Shown: piece by piece, positions 1 through 12,831 of the stretch
Layout of the letters: each line of letters opens with the position of its first letter
How positions within the stretch are numbered: position 1 is the stretch's first letter
NCBI GenBank assembly: GCA_943704525.1
Contig: CALSCQ010001773.1
Location: 1 to 31,798, forward strand
Reading direction: 5' to 3'
Source of the DNA: Pigoraptor vietnamica
Lineage: Eukaryota; Opisthokonta; Filasterea
DNA length: 31,798 bases
Made by a program: the position numbers and the translations under genes
The notes under the pieces: model-generated
Seen by the model: only the letters and a program-made list of their open reading frames with translations
What the model was told of the DNA's origin: nothing
Database searches by the model: none

Positions 1-41
1 CCCCCCTTCCCCGGTCCGCTGATGGTCGCATTCCACCACAG

Positions 42-1665
42 ATGGGCAGCGTGTTCACATCGGGCGACGAGAAGGACGATCCGCTGGCCAAGTGGTGCGT
101 GGCGCCCCTGTCCACGCGCTGTGGCGTGACGGAGTCTGACGTTGCTTGCTTCGTCCTCCAGCAAATCCCCGGCCCACACACCGGCGATGCTATTGGCGCT
201 CCACGAGGCCCTCACGTTGAATCGTAACTTTGTGACGGTGCTGACATACATCGAGCCGGCAAAGACAGAGCTACAGTTGCATCCCCGCGCCTCCAACGCG
301 GGCACCAAGAGTTCCGACAGTGAGTGGGCGACGTGAGTGGGCTTGGTGTTTTGCTGACGCTGACAGTGCTGTGTCGCAGCGGCACCGGTCGTCCTTGAAT
401 CGGGCAAGCAGCCGACGAATCTTCTCGGCAAGTTCCTGACGCTGAGCTCGTATCTCTTCCACGGCATCCGCGACGATGCGGGGGCGAACAATGCGCGCCT
501 GTGCCTCTCGGTCATCACGTGCATTGTCGAGGACAATTTTGCCAACGCATTCTTGCACGACCCCAACATGACCGTGCCTATCTCTCTCTACGTGGGTTGT
601 TGACCGTGCGCGGCGTGGTCCTCTGCTGTGCGTGTTTGTGTGCGTGTGTGCGCGCGCGTGTGTGTGTGAGTGAGTGCGCGACTGATCCCGTTGATCGCAC
701 CACAGCAACAGTCGCGCGGAAAGCGCACCGCGGGGCGTCAGTCGTCTGACCAGCCCCTCGCCGCAGCGTTGCTGGATTTGTTAGGCGGGTTTGTGACGGC
801 CAATCTCAAGCGAAACCTTCGCATGGACCTCTACGTGCGGTGCATCGGCGCCATCCACCGCATGCTCTGCTACGAGAAGCGCTTTCGCGTGCGCCTGGCG
901 TACACGTGGAAGGAGCTCTGGAGCGCGCTTGTCGGCCTCATCCGCTTTGTGCTCGCGAACGAGCAGTCGCTAGCGGAGAGTCGGAACGTGTACGCGCTGT
1001 GTGGCCAGGTGGGCGTAGGGATCGCGCAATGGGCGCTCTGCTGCGTCGCAGTTCGCTGATTGTGCTTTCGCCAGGTCGTCAATATCTTCAATCTGTTTAT
1101 CACTTTCGGCGACACTTTTCTCCCGGATCCCGCGAGTTACGACGAACTCTACTACGAGGTGATCCGCGTTAGCGGTGTGTTCAAGATGCTCAACGAGGCC
1201 GGTGGGTGCGGTCGCGGGTGCTGGGATGAGAGCTGTCACGGCGTGCGTCTGGGTGCTAATGTGTCGCGACCGCAGCAAAGCGGCACCATGCGGCCGGGGG
1301 CCAGTGGAAGGACGCTGCGCGGCGGCTGTCGGCGCATCTCACCAACATTCTGGCCATCATTGGGCACTTTACGCCAAAGATCGACGCGTGGTCCGCGGAG
1401 CACCAGGTCGCCTCGATCACGCCGGAGCAGGTGCGCGGGAACGGGCTCGTTCGCATCCAACAGGCTTGTGTTCTGACGGGCTTTGCGCACGCAGGTGCTT
1501 GCGGTGATACGGAACAACTACGACACACTGACGCTGAAGCTGCAGGAGGGTCTCGACCAATCGGAGCGCTTGGGGGACCACGCGTCAGAGGCGCAGTTTT
1601 TCCGACTGATGGCGCGCACGGTCGTTGCCGAGCTGCGCGCGCAACCAGCGCTACCGAGTGGCTGA
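42..1665 (+). CDS. ARMH3: ARMH3/C10orf76-like armadillo-type helical protein (DUF1741), 3' part
   Basis: Exons read 42-94, 162-319, 380-591, 706-1008, 1075-1201, 1276-1430 and 1495-1665, with all phases matching, giving 392 residues to a TGA. The 5' part lies left of the window: bases 1-41 look like an intron end (CCACCACAG). In animals ARMH3 is a helical-repeat partner of PI4KB and GBF1 at the Golgi. Support here is direct similarity to the DUF1741 C-terminus: a segment with [18 protein letters not shown], another with [15 protein letters not shown] followed by [11 protein letters not shown], and a terminal block [17 protein letters not shown]. The order and spacing of these blocks match the animal protein. 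No membrane segment or signal peptide is visible in this part. The fourth intron boundary region (592-705) contains a TG-rich tract. Function at the Golgi is inferred from the family. Confidence 0.88.
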
Positions 1666-1830
1666 CTAATCTAAATTCCGTCAACGAAACGAATGCTGAG
1701 TGCCTCTTTAATGTGCCCGCTACCGGCCATAGGGGTGGTACGAGGTTCGTGTAGTGCTGTCGTGAGATCGCACCGGCCCGTATGCTGACGACGCAGTGCC
1801 GTAACCAGCACCTGCAACAAACCCCGCGCA

Positions 1831-4211
1831 TTAGCCGTTTGTTGTTGTCAGCCGACTAGACTCCAGCGACATGCTCTGAGACCCACCGACATAGAGCGAA
1901 TTCTGCGGATCCGAGGGAACATAGGCCGAAGCTGCCTGTCCGGCGCCGCGAGTGTAATCGTATGCCCCGTACGATGTGGCGCCGGTCGCCGCCTGCGCCG
2001 GTGGCTGTGCCTGCGTGGGCACCTGTGCCGCCCCATAAGAGGCAGCGCCATAGTACCCGCCGTACGCGGGAGCTGCGGGGGCGGGCGCGGCGGTCGATGC
2101 GGGCGCATTGTATGCCGCGCTGTACGCTCCATATCTCGATTCTGAGAAGCACAGCACCGTGAGCAACCGAGGAAACATCAACCGTCCAAAGCAGACTCAA
2201 CATACCTTCCGGATCATAGCCAACCGTGCGCGACGGAGCCCCGGCGGGCGCTGCCCCACGCCCGTACGACGAGGCATAGCCGGCACTCTGTGGCGCAGCT
2301 CCGTAGGCGCCATAGGCCGATGCGCCATACGTGCTTGCGCCATACGACCCCCCGGACCCCGCCGTCGCCGCGGTCGGCGCACCGTAGTTGTACGCCGAGT
2401 ACCCAGCGCTGCCGCCGTACCCCGCGCTGCCGCTGCCGCCGTATCCCGCGCTGCCGCTGCCGCCGTATCCCGCGCTGCCGCTGCCGCCGTACGCACCGTA
2501 CGACCCGCCATATGCGCCACTGCCGCCGCCGCTGCCGTACGATCCCGCGCCATACGCACTCGCACCGTATGAATCACGTGAATCGCGGTACGAGCCATAG
2601 CCCCGCCCATCACGCTGGTCCCGCGAATCGCGGTAGTCGCGGTAGTCGCGATCGCGCACGTCGCGCGGCGCACCGCGGCCATATTCTGCTCGGCCGTACG
2701 AGTCACGGACGTCCCGGTGGTCGCGGCTGTCGCGACGGTAGTCGTCCCGCGCGCCGGGATACCGCGACGTCGGCCGCGGCGCAACGCCCACTGGCTGCGC
2801 CTTCTTCACTTCGACCTGTAATGCGAAAAGGAGTTAGCCAGGTGGATGGCTGAGAGGCGGCGCAGTCACACACGCACGTTTTTGCCGTCAATCTCGTGGA
2901 AGGCAGTCTCGCACACGCGGTCGGCGGCGTCCTCCGACGTGAACGAGACAAACCCAAAGCCGCGGGGACGGCGCGTGTCCCGGTCCAGCATCAGCACAGC
3001 CTCCGTTACCTCGCCAAACCGGGCGAAGTAACTGCATGAACACCCAGTGTTAGGAGGCGGAGCCACTGCATTTCACGGGACGGAAAACCGCAGCAAAGCG
3101 TCGCACGCACCTGCGGAGGCCGTCCTCGGTCGTCTGCTGCGAGATTCCGCCCACAAAGATCTTCTTCGTGCGCTCCGACGGCGCGGCTGTCGCAGGTGCG
3201 GCCGGTGTGCGCGGCACCGCCCGCTTAGGCTCGATCTAAGGGAACAGGGTATGAAAGTGAGCGCACGTCACAATACGGATAGCACGCAGCCACACGAGCG
3301 CTCTACTACCATCCGGTGATCTAGCGTGTGAGGCTTCGCCGCAATGACTTTGTCTACCGACGCCGGGTCTGAGAACCTAACAAAACCAAAGCCGCTACGA
3401 GGGGAGGGGTGGGCAGGTGCAGTGTCAATCGGAAGAGTGGCGAAAGAACAGGGACATGCTGCAGTCGTGAAAATCAGCTAAGTGGCGAAATCGTCACACA
3501 AAAAACACGCACCGCGACCGCCCCGTGTGGGGATCCCGCATAACCATGGCATCGGCGACGTTGCCATAAGCGGAGAAGTACTTGGCCAGACCCTCTGCAG
3601 CACGCATCCCGTTAGACACACTCAATGCCGACGCAAAAATGCAGACCACGTGCCTTGCGTCGTTTCCCAGTTGAGCCCTCCGATGAACATTTTTCTGCAG
3701 GAGGGGAACGCATTAACGAGCTTCAACAACAAACACGGGCATGCAGACTCACACCACACAAACGCGCGCGCACACACCCTTCGTCAAGCACAGTATCGTC
3801 GAGAGGCGCTCCCAAGTGCCGATCGCCCCCGTCGGCGCTATGAACTTGGCCCGTTGGGACGTCGCCGCCCTGAAGCACCCATCCGTCGTTGTTGCTGCTG
3901 CTCTCATCATGCCGCGTGTGCTGGTCATCATGGGGGCCGCCCCTCTCTCCCTCGCCCTCCCTCTCCCTCTCCCCCTCCCGCTCATCATGCGCCGCCGCTG
4001 TCTCCTTCTCTCCAGCGAGAACAGTGTCCGCAGGCGCAAGCGGTGGCTCGGCGTTTCCGGTATCCGCCCCCGCCTCCGTTTCACGTGGGCGCTCCGTCAC
4101 TGCCGCGCCAAGCGGCCGTTCACTCGCAAACGGCTCGTCGTCGCGGAGTCGCACCTCCTCGGCCGGCGCCGCGGCCTCTGCTGCCACCATGGGCGTCTCT
4201 GCGTCTGCCAT
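1831..4211 (-). CDS. hnRNP A/DAZAP1/Musashi-like RNA-binding protein with two RRMs and a low-complexity tail
   Basis: Eight exons on the minus strand: 4211-3778, 3694-3654, 3594-3513, 3394-3310, 3235-3111, 3031-2878, 2815-2206 and 2141-1831, giving 613 residues. The N-terminus (1-144) is acidic and Glu/Ala-rich. RRM1 begins near residue 146 with RNP2 MFIGGL and carries RNP1 RGFGFVRF near 186. RRM2 has IFVGGI near 240 and RNP1 RGFGFVSF near 279. The linker reads PKRAVPR, as in DAZAP1 and hnRNP A proteins. The tail (about 313-613) is rich in Arg-Asp pairs, then Gly/Tyr/Ser/Ala, with an eight-residue repeat like SAGYGGSG. Such tails usually drive condensation. I chose the ATG at 4211 because A lies at -3 and G at +4; in-frame ATGs at 4229 and 4238 remain possible. 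The second intron uses a GC donor. The role in mRNA processing or transport is inferred from the family. Confidence 0.9.
2403..2490 (-). repeat. 24-bp tandem repeat inside the hnRNP-like gene
   Basis: A 24-bp unit built from GCTGCC, GCCGTA and CCCGC blocks recurs about three times in tandem on the plus strand, with a shorter related copy beside it. Read on the minus strand it encodes the eight-residue Gly/Ser/Ala/Tyr unit of the low-complexity tail. It keeps the reading frame, so copy number can vary without breaking the protein. Confidence 0.8.
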
Positions 4212-4426
4212 TGTTTGCGCCACTCCCATCGCACGCATTCCTTTTTTTTTGCAGAGCAGATGTGTTCATGTGGTGGGAATCTGCGCACACCTCGTGCAGC
4301 GTGGTGGCTTTGGCCTGTTTTCCTCACTGATTTGCCGCCGTTTTCAAATCAAAAGTCCCGTGCACCCGTGGGAATGCCTTGTGGATCGCTATCCCTTGTG
4401 CACACACACATCACACTGTTGGGAGC

Positions 4427-5018
4427 CTATGAATGCACCACGACTAAGTTAATCGTCGACATAGCCCACCCGAAAAGTTTTATCATGTCAACGCCTTCGC
4501 GTCGGCCATCGGGATGCGCATTGTGCGACGGCGAACTGCATGCAACCCCATCCACGCCAGCGCGCGGCGTGCCAGTCAAACAGCACGCACGCAGGCTTGA
4601 TGTCTCGATGGACGATGCCGGCTGCATGGAGAATACACAGCGCCTCCAGGGCGTCCCGGAGAAAGCACAGCCCCTGCAGCCAACAGAAGGGGTTCGAACA
4701 CTGAAGTGCCGCGCCAAAGGCGCCACTAATATATAGTCTCGCAACGGTCCCCGGCGAACACCCACCATGACGGGCGATGCCTTTCGTGTCGGCTCCTCAG
4801 CGTCAAGCCAGCCCAGCACGAGGGCATAGTGGCCGGGGTGCGCCTCATTCACCACGCACCCGCGGAAGTAGCCGAAAGCGTTGTACTCCGAAGGACGGCA
4901 ATCTCCTGCGGGCAGCGCCCGTGCGTGACCACGACAGCAAGCTGACCTTGCTCACCGCCGTCGACGAACCACACACGTGTCCGCTTCGACTGTGGGAAAA
5001 AAGGAAGGTGAGTGACTG

Positions 5019-5078
<60 letters not shown>

Positions 5079-6888
5079 GTGTGTGTGTGCGAAGCGTCAG
5101 CGGAACCGACTGCGCGACCTACAAAGGCAAAAAGACGAATAGGCCCACCGTGAAGATTCTGCGCGGCATCGTAAGCCCGGCGGTCGAGAGGCAGGCGCCG
5201 AGGAGCCGATCGACAATCCGAGAATCCGCGTCCCCGGGGCTGCTTGCGCCAGAGTAGCCGCTGTCGCTCCCGCGCACCACACAGTGGAACCGGCCGCGCT
5301 CATCGACGGTAACGACCCCGCCCTCCTGCGCGCACGCACTTTCGCCCTCGGTGCAAAGGCCGTCCATAGGAGGCGGACGGCCACTTGCGACGAGCCCACC
5401 GCCGCCCGCATCACCAGCGCCGTGGGCGGCACGCTTGCCGGACCCCCGGGCCTCGCCCCCAAGTTGGCCGGTCGCGCTCGCTCCAGCACCGATCACTACC
5501 GCTGCGTGCCACTGTTACCGCCCTTGCGTGAAGACTGTGTGTCTCGCGAAGAGCCACGTCCGTCCGCGCCACCGGGGCTGTCCGGCGGGCTCGGCCCGCG
5601 CTCGCGCTCCGACTCGCGGGTCCACACATTACTGCCGGTATCGGAAGGAACCCGGGGATTGAGAAACGACACCGGTGCGTCCCTCAGCACATCCGCCCTG
5701 GTTGCTTTGACGTAAAGATTTTGAAGAACGGTATGCGTGTTCGCGATTCGCTCGCACCACACCGCCAGCTTCGCGATTTCTGACCCAGACCACTCGTTGT
5801 CACAGCGAAGGTCAATCGAAGCGATCGACTCATGGTAGAGTGCGACCGCGGGGACCGTCTTCGTCACCGTGTCGCCGGCGTGATCAACTATATGCGGCGT
5901 GACAGCGACGACCTCGGCCGAGAAACCCGAAACGAGGAGCGCATAAAAGCGGAGCGTGGACAGGTCACCGGTCTCCAGGCCGGCAAGTCGGACGAGGTGG
6001 TGCTCCGCGACAAGGCGCAGCATACCAGCCATCTTCTTCCCGTCCTTGTGGTCGTAACCAGGGTTCCGTGCGGTCGGAGCGACTTTGGCGAGGAAAAACG
6101 GGGTTTTCGTGCCACGCGCGAACTCGACAAAGTCGGCGTAACGGTCGGACACCGACAAGCCCAAGTTCCTCAGCCCCCATTGCGGCTCGATCGCTTTGTG
6201 AATTCCTGAAGGAAGGAGGAATGCCGGCACGAGCGACATCCACAGGACGTGAATTCGAAACTCCGGCGCACACCTGTCCCCATTGCCGCTGTCGAATTGC
6301 CACAGGGCTTCCACGGCGCGGTCGACAGCTTGCAGCACGAGCTTCCTTTGGGCTGCGAAAGCCGAGCGGAGAGTGAAGCCCCTCCGGGTAATTTGAGCAA
6401 TAATATGCTCCAGGTCGCGCCGAGAGTCGGCATTCAAGCGGTCGTTCGCCAAAGCGCTCAGAAGCGACGCGCATATCTCCTCCTCCTGAAAATCGAGCAG
6501 CGTTCGCGTTATCCCGTCGTCCTCGACCTTCTTCCTCGCCGAAGTTACCACGTTGCGCGCCGTGATGATGAGCGCATTCGTCGACGCCACCTGTCGCTCG
6601 AGAAAGAGCCTGGCGCGCACGACGCAGCGCCACATCAAGAAATCGCATCGGCGAAGAAAGCTGCACTCCATGAAATGAGAAATAAGGAACCGAAACGCAA
6701 TAAACACACAAATGTGAAGCGAAATACACTCTTCGGAGAGAAGAGTGAGCCAACACTCACCCGTCATTGAAGTCGTTCGTCTTCTTCTTCTCCCTTCGCC
6801 CTGTAGCACGACTGCCCTCTTCCGATGGCTGCTCAGCGTCAAGGACGGCTTGGCACGCCCTGAGAACTTCGATGTTAGGCAGCACCAT
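4427..6888 (-). CDS. Restriction-endonuclease-like plus protein-kinase-like protein (Crinkler/CR-type candidate)
   Basis: My exon model is 6888-6761, 6660-5628, 5511-5149, 4989-4956, 4905-4727, 4673-4591 and 4535-4427, giving 642 residues with consistent phases. The boundary 5627-5512 is the least sure. Residues 1-150 are helical and charged. Around 205-300 lies a block with SDRYADFVEF, then TPFFLAKV, then DHKDGKKMAGML, which resembles the PD-(D/E)XK nuclease-like domain of Crinkler/CR effectors, although the signature is imperfect. A Gly/Ser-rich linker follows (about 390-480). The C-terminal part contains LEALCILHAAGIVHRDIKP (HRDIKP at 601-606), a clear kinase catalytic-loop motif. The kinase domain looks short, so this may be a relic or a pseudokinase-like form. 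In Crinkler/CR proteins such nuclease-kinase pairs are known; the assignment here is inference. The gene is flanked by ordinary housekeeping genes. Confidence 0.55.
5013..5090. repeat. (TG)n microsatellite in an intron of the REase-kinase gene
   Basis: Nearly pure TG dinucleotides with two TATG interruptions and one CTG break. The tract falls within the proposed intron 4990-5148, so on the transcript strand it is (CA)n. Confidence 0.95.
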
Positions 6889-7961
6889 TGTAGACGCACT
6901 CGCTGCAAACATGGCAAGAGCGAACCGCAATTAGACTAAGGGAAAAGGCGCGAAGTAGAGCAGGCTCGCATCAAGTGTCCCTGCGTACAACAGTACAAAT
7001 TAAAAGCACGACACTCGCCGCTCTCATCGTTGACGCAGAAAAAATACGTTTTTGTTCCTGTCGAGTTGCATGGCCCCGCGCACGAGTGTCGCGCCGCTCA
7101 TTCCGACGGCAGTGAGGTTGTCCTTCGCATTGACGTCCTCGCTGAGTGTGGTACTGTGTATGAACGTAACGGCCGCTCGCAGCGCGTCCACCGTTGGCTT
7201 CAGCGCAAGCTTTTCAGCAACGCCTTCGGAACATATGCGGCCGTCTCATTCAGCACATAGCGGTACTTGACCCGTCCATGGGAATAAGCCGCCAGTGCGC
7301 CGCGCGTTACGGCAAGAGTGTCAACAAGCTTCTCAAAGGGCGTGCGTTAGAAGAAAAATTTCACAAAACACTTTTCCCGTGGAAAATTTGTATTTTGCGC
7401 GCCCATGGTTCCATCCGGGGTAGTACGCAATTTGAAAAGCAAATTGAGACTGTCCAGCCGTTTTGATTGTCGGGTGTTGTACCTTCAGACCGGCGGGCGA
7501 ACTGTGACCTTCTCCGCGCGAGCCCTCTTTAAATCGAGAACTCAGACAACGGCGTCGGGCTTGGCGATGGAACTGGGCGAACGGGGAGCGCGGCGTGTGG
7601 TTGAAAGCCGGGCGTAGAAGTTTGAAACAGCGAACTATGGATTCGAGGAGCCGTACGAGTGCATGGTCGGATTATTCGCGCCCCACCAGTGTTCAGTTTT
7701 GTGTGCTTTGTGGTACATTCTATCCCCATGTGGTGTTTTCAGCTCATGTGCAGCGGGACTCAGTTTATGTGTCGAAACCCGCAGAATACTATCCTTTTCC
7801 TTCTCATGTGGCTCAAGATAAGAGTCCGCACCTGACCGCAAAACCAACATAAGAACCGTTCTGCCAGGCAGGCATTGAGGATGAGCACTGCACGTCTGGT
7901 GTGTGGATCCTGAGGGCGGGCTTGCCGCGATTGTTGTCAACCGAAATGCAAACACATGCTC

Positions 7962-7975
<14 letters not shown>

Positions 7976-8030
<55 letters not shown>
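7976..8030. repeat. Homopolymer of 55 G
   Basis: An uninterrupted run of 55 guanines follows (GT)n and is followed by TAGTA and then (CA)n. The left GT tract and the right CA tract are complementary, so the G run can sit in the loop of a hairpin. Confidence 0.9.
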
Positions 8031-8031
<1 letters not shown>

Positions 8032-8065
8032 AGTACACACACACGGTTAGTACACGCACACACCC

Positions 8066-8103
<38 letters not shown>

Positions 8104-8123
8104 TCACTCACACACACACACAC

Positions 8124-8159
<36 letters not shown>
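8031..8159. repeat. (CA)n microsatellite with interruptions
   Basis: Mostly CA dinucleotides broken by CG, CT and AC steps. It starts with two close copies of TAGTACAC. It directly follows the G homopolymer. Confidence 0.9.
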
Positions 8160-8160
<1 letters not shown>

Positions 8161-8162
8161 CT

Positions 8163-8521
8163 ACTGCAGTGGGACGAGATACTTCTATCAACCTTCGATC
8201 GAACTGCACCTGCGAGTGCAGTACCGGCGAGGCGGATGTCGAAGAGGACAGCCCCTCGTGGGCAAGGGCACTCGACGAAATGGAAGCAGATAGCGGCGAC
8301 TTATCAAGAGCGTCGATAGCATTAAGTTGCATGGTATCCCTGCATGGAAAATGGATCTGCTCAAGAGTCGGGAAACCCTGATGCGGCGCGCTACTCGAAA
8401 TGAGTGAGAAAGAGGAGGCCGACAGGTTCGGGAAAGACGAGAGTGATGCGAAGGTTCCGGGCTGTGCTGCAGTGGCTTCAGTTAAGCCCCTCGTGGTTGT
8501 CCCCGAGTTCGTTTCCGGCAT
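8163..8521 (-). CDS. Possible Ser-rich coding exon, unassigned
   Basis: An open frame starts at ATG 8521 and runs about 120 residues until it meets the GT tract on the minus strand, where a splice donor could lie. The peptide is rich in Ser, Ala, Thr and Leu and has no motif I recognise. The frame stays open further upstream to 8632. The complementary strand is also largely open here (for example ATG 8400 to TGA 8562), so strand and reality are both uncertain. Confidence 0.22.
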
Positions 8522-8858
8522 GACTGTGCTCGGAATGACCCAGGCCTTGACCTTCCACGTGTGAATCCCGCCCACACGTGTTGCGGAGGAGGACCGTGCA
8601 TCCACCGCACACCGGCACTGACTGAACGTCACGGGACCAAGTGCCCCTGCTGAATTGCGAACCGGCGTTCACTTGACGCTGCTTAGCGCACACTGAAAAG
8701 TGTGCAGTCGGACAGTGTGTGAGCGGTTCTGTATGTATTGGGGGGTTGGATCAGCCCACAGCCCACTGATTGGTCCGACACTCGCGCCAAAGCTCTTCCC
8801 AACCCACAATTGCGCACTTTGTGGCCCACTCGTATCGCCTCCCGGGCCCGCACACTCG

Positions 8859-10142
8859 ATGCTGCGCTTGCGTGCCATACATGGGGCGCGCGCCTTCACC
8901 GCCCACGCACGTCCGAACACTGCAGTGGCGGGCGGTGCGGAGGGCCCCGAACATGGGAACGACGTGGTGCGCACCGTCGTGATTGATGCGCTCAACGCGG
9001 ATGGCGCGGGCGTGTGCGCTGTGGACGGGAAGGCGTACGCGGTGCCATCGGCGCTCCCTGGCGAGACGGTGAATGTGCGGCTGTACAGCGTCCGCGGTGA
9101 AGGGCGGGGTGAGCTGCGGGGGTTGGTGTCCCCGTCGCCCGCTCGCATCGCCCCGCGGTGCGCGCTGTTTGGCGTGTGCGCGGGCTGCCAGCTGCAGCAC
9201 CTCGCCTATGCCGATCAGCTCGAGTGGAAGCGCGGCGTCGTGCGCATGTTGGCTTCTGCGCTCGCGCGGCCGCCCGACGTGCACCCCACGGTGCCGTCGC
9301 CCGCACAGTACGGCTACCGTTCGAAGCTAACCCCGCACTTCACACGGCCGAAGGAGGGGGCGCCCCCGGCCATTGGCTTTGCGAGGGTCCACTCGCGCCG
9401 CGTTTTGGATGTCCCCCACTGCCCGATCGCAGAGCCTGTCATCAACGAGGCGCTCCCTGAACTGCGGGCGCGCGCGGACATACGTACGTACCCGCGAGGG
9501 GCGACGTTTCTGCTGCGGGGCGGCGTCGATCGCAGCGGCCGCCGCGTGTGCGTTACTGAGCCCACGGCGGTGATGACCGAGGCTGTGGGGGGCCTTCGCT
9601 TTTCGTTCATTGCGAACGCCTTTTTCCAGAACAATCCGTTTGCGCTGCCCGGCCTGTTGGGCTACGTGCTGGGCGAGGCGCGGACGGGCCTCCCGACCCC
9701 GCGGCACCTCGTCGATGCGTACTGCGGCGCGGGACTCTTCTCCATTGCCGCGGCGCCGCACTTTGAAACGGTCGTTGGCATCGACATTAGCCAGGAGAGC
9801 ATCCAGGGCGCCAGGTTCAACGCGCGCGCGAACGGCGCCCATAATTGCCGCTTTGAAGCGGGCGACGCCGCCGCCATCTTTGCTTCCGTGCGCACACCGT
9901 CTCGTGAGACGACGGTCATCCTGGACCCGTCTCGCAAGGGGTGCGATGAGAGCTTTCTGTCGCAACTGCTGGCTTATGGGCCCGCGCGTGTGGTGTATGT
10001 GTCGTGCAATCCGGCGACGCAGATGCGGGACGTTGCCGCCCTCGAGCACGCGTACGACGCCGCGTCTATCCAGCCCTTCGATCTCTTCCCGAACACAAGC
10101 CAGATTGAGAGCGTCGTCACACTTGTGCGGCGGCCGCCGTGA
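8859..10142 (+). CDS. TRM2: tRNA (uracil-5-)-methyltransferase, TRMT2/RlmD family
   Basis: A single intronless frame of 427 residues. It should transfer a methyl group from SAM to C5 of a uridine in RNA, by family most likely U54 of tRNA. A TRAM domain fills about residues 35-95. The iron-sulfur cysteine pattern follows as CALFGVCAGC with a later DVPHCPIA. The Rossmann core has LVDAYCGAGLFSIAAA (SAM motif I) and VVGIDIS. The ILDPSRKGC motif precedes VSCNPATQ, which holds the catalytic Cys, and FPNTSQIESV, which holds the general-base Glu. I chose ATG 8859 because the first 20 residues are Arg/Ala-rich and free of acids, as in a mitochondrial presequence; the frame is open upstream to 8700. 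A CCAAT box in reverse (ATTGG near 8769) lies upstream. The stop is only 11 bp from the stop of the convergent NPEPL1 gene. Confidence 0.93.
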   Translation: MLRLRAIHGARAFTAHARPNTAVAGGAEGPEHGNDVVRTVVIDALNADGAGVCAVDGKAYAVPSALPGETVNVRLYSVRGEGRGELRGLVSPSPARIAPRCALFGVCAGCQLQHLAYADQLEWKRGVVRMLASALARPPDVHPTVPSPAQYGYRSKLTPHFTRPKEGAPPAIGFARVHSRRVLDVPHCPIAEPVINEALPELRARADIRTYPRGATFLLRGGVDRSGRRVCVTEPTAVMTEAVGGLRFSFIANAFFQNNPFALPGLLGYVLGEARTGLPTPRHLVDAYCGAGLFSIAAAPHFETVVGIDISQESIQGARFNARANGAHNCRFEAGDAAAIFASVRTPSRETTVILDPSRKGCDESFLSQLLAYGPARVVYVSCNPATQMRDVAALEHAYDAASIQPFDLFPNTSQIESVVTLVRRPP

Positions 10143-10153
10143 CCGCGGTGTAT

Positions 10154-12617
<2,464 letters not shown>

Positions 12618-12689
12618 TTTCGCCGAAGAGCACTTTTCTCATGCTTCGTTGCTGTTTTTTTATTGCACACACACCAAGCCGAGACGGTG

Positions 12690-12697
12690 TGACGTCA
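12690..12697. promoter_or_regulatory. TGACGTCA (CRE/ATF-type palindrome) upstream of NPEPL1
   Basis: A full eight-base CRE palindrome lies 73 bp upstream of the NPEPL1 ATG. Location fits a promoter element; function is inferred from the known ATF/CREB consensus. Confidence 0.45.
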
Positions 12698-12831
12698 TCA
12701 TCACAGGCACCTTGCGTTGGGTTGTCGTGGGTCGCTGCGAGCGCCCTGCCGTCGCCGCCGTCGCGTGACTTAGGTGTTGGCACCTTGGCCAGCGCCTGTT
12801 TTCGTTGACATTCCGCCGCACAGCGCCTGCG

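Larger units (their letters stand above)
6889..8858. other. 2-kb stretch without a confidently called gene
   Basis: Between the divergent starts of the REase-kinase gene and the methyltransferase I cannot build a convincing gene. Weak minus-strand coding signals exist: an open stretch at about 7345-7690 without an ATG, a block at about 7230-7330 and another at about 7032-7190. These could be spliced exons, and all end in a TGA near 7033-7035. On the plus strand, 7637-7852 opens with ATG and contains a CVLC pair. The stretch 7270-7470 is AT-richer than its surroundings. The microsatellites and the G run in the middle make assembly error possible. Confidence 0.5.

Noticed and set aside
2108-2853. 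Long plus-strand Arg/Ala/Pro-rich frames opposite the hnRNP-like gene
   Set aside because: They mirror the GC-rich repeat codons of the real minus-strand exon and have no motif or splice logic.
4685-4700. GGTTCGAAC as a tRNA T-loop
   Set aside because: No acceptor stem or anticodon arm can be folded around it, and it sits at an exon-intron edge of the kinase-like gene.
3741-4736. 331-residue plus-strand frame over the hnRNP 5' end
   Set aside because: It overlaps a well-supported first exon and reads as Pro/Leu/Arg noise with CT-rich repeats.
7813-8319. Poly-Pro or poly-Gly peptides around the G run
   Set aside because: They are translations of the homopolymer and CA repeats; no evidence of expression.
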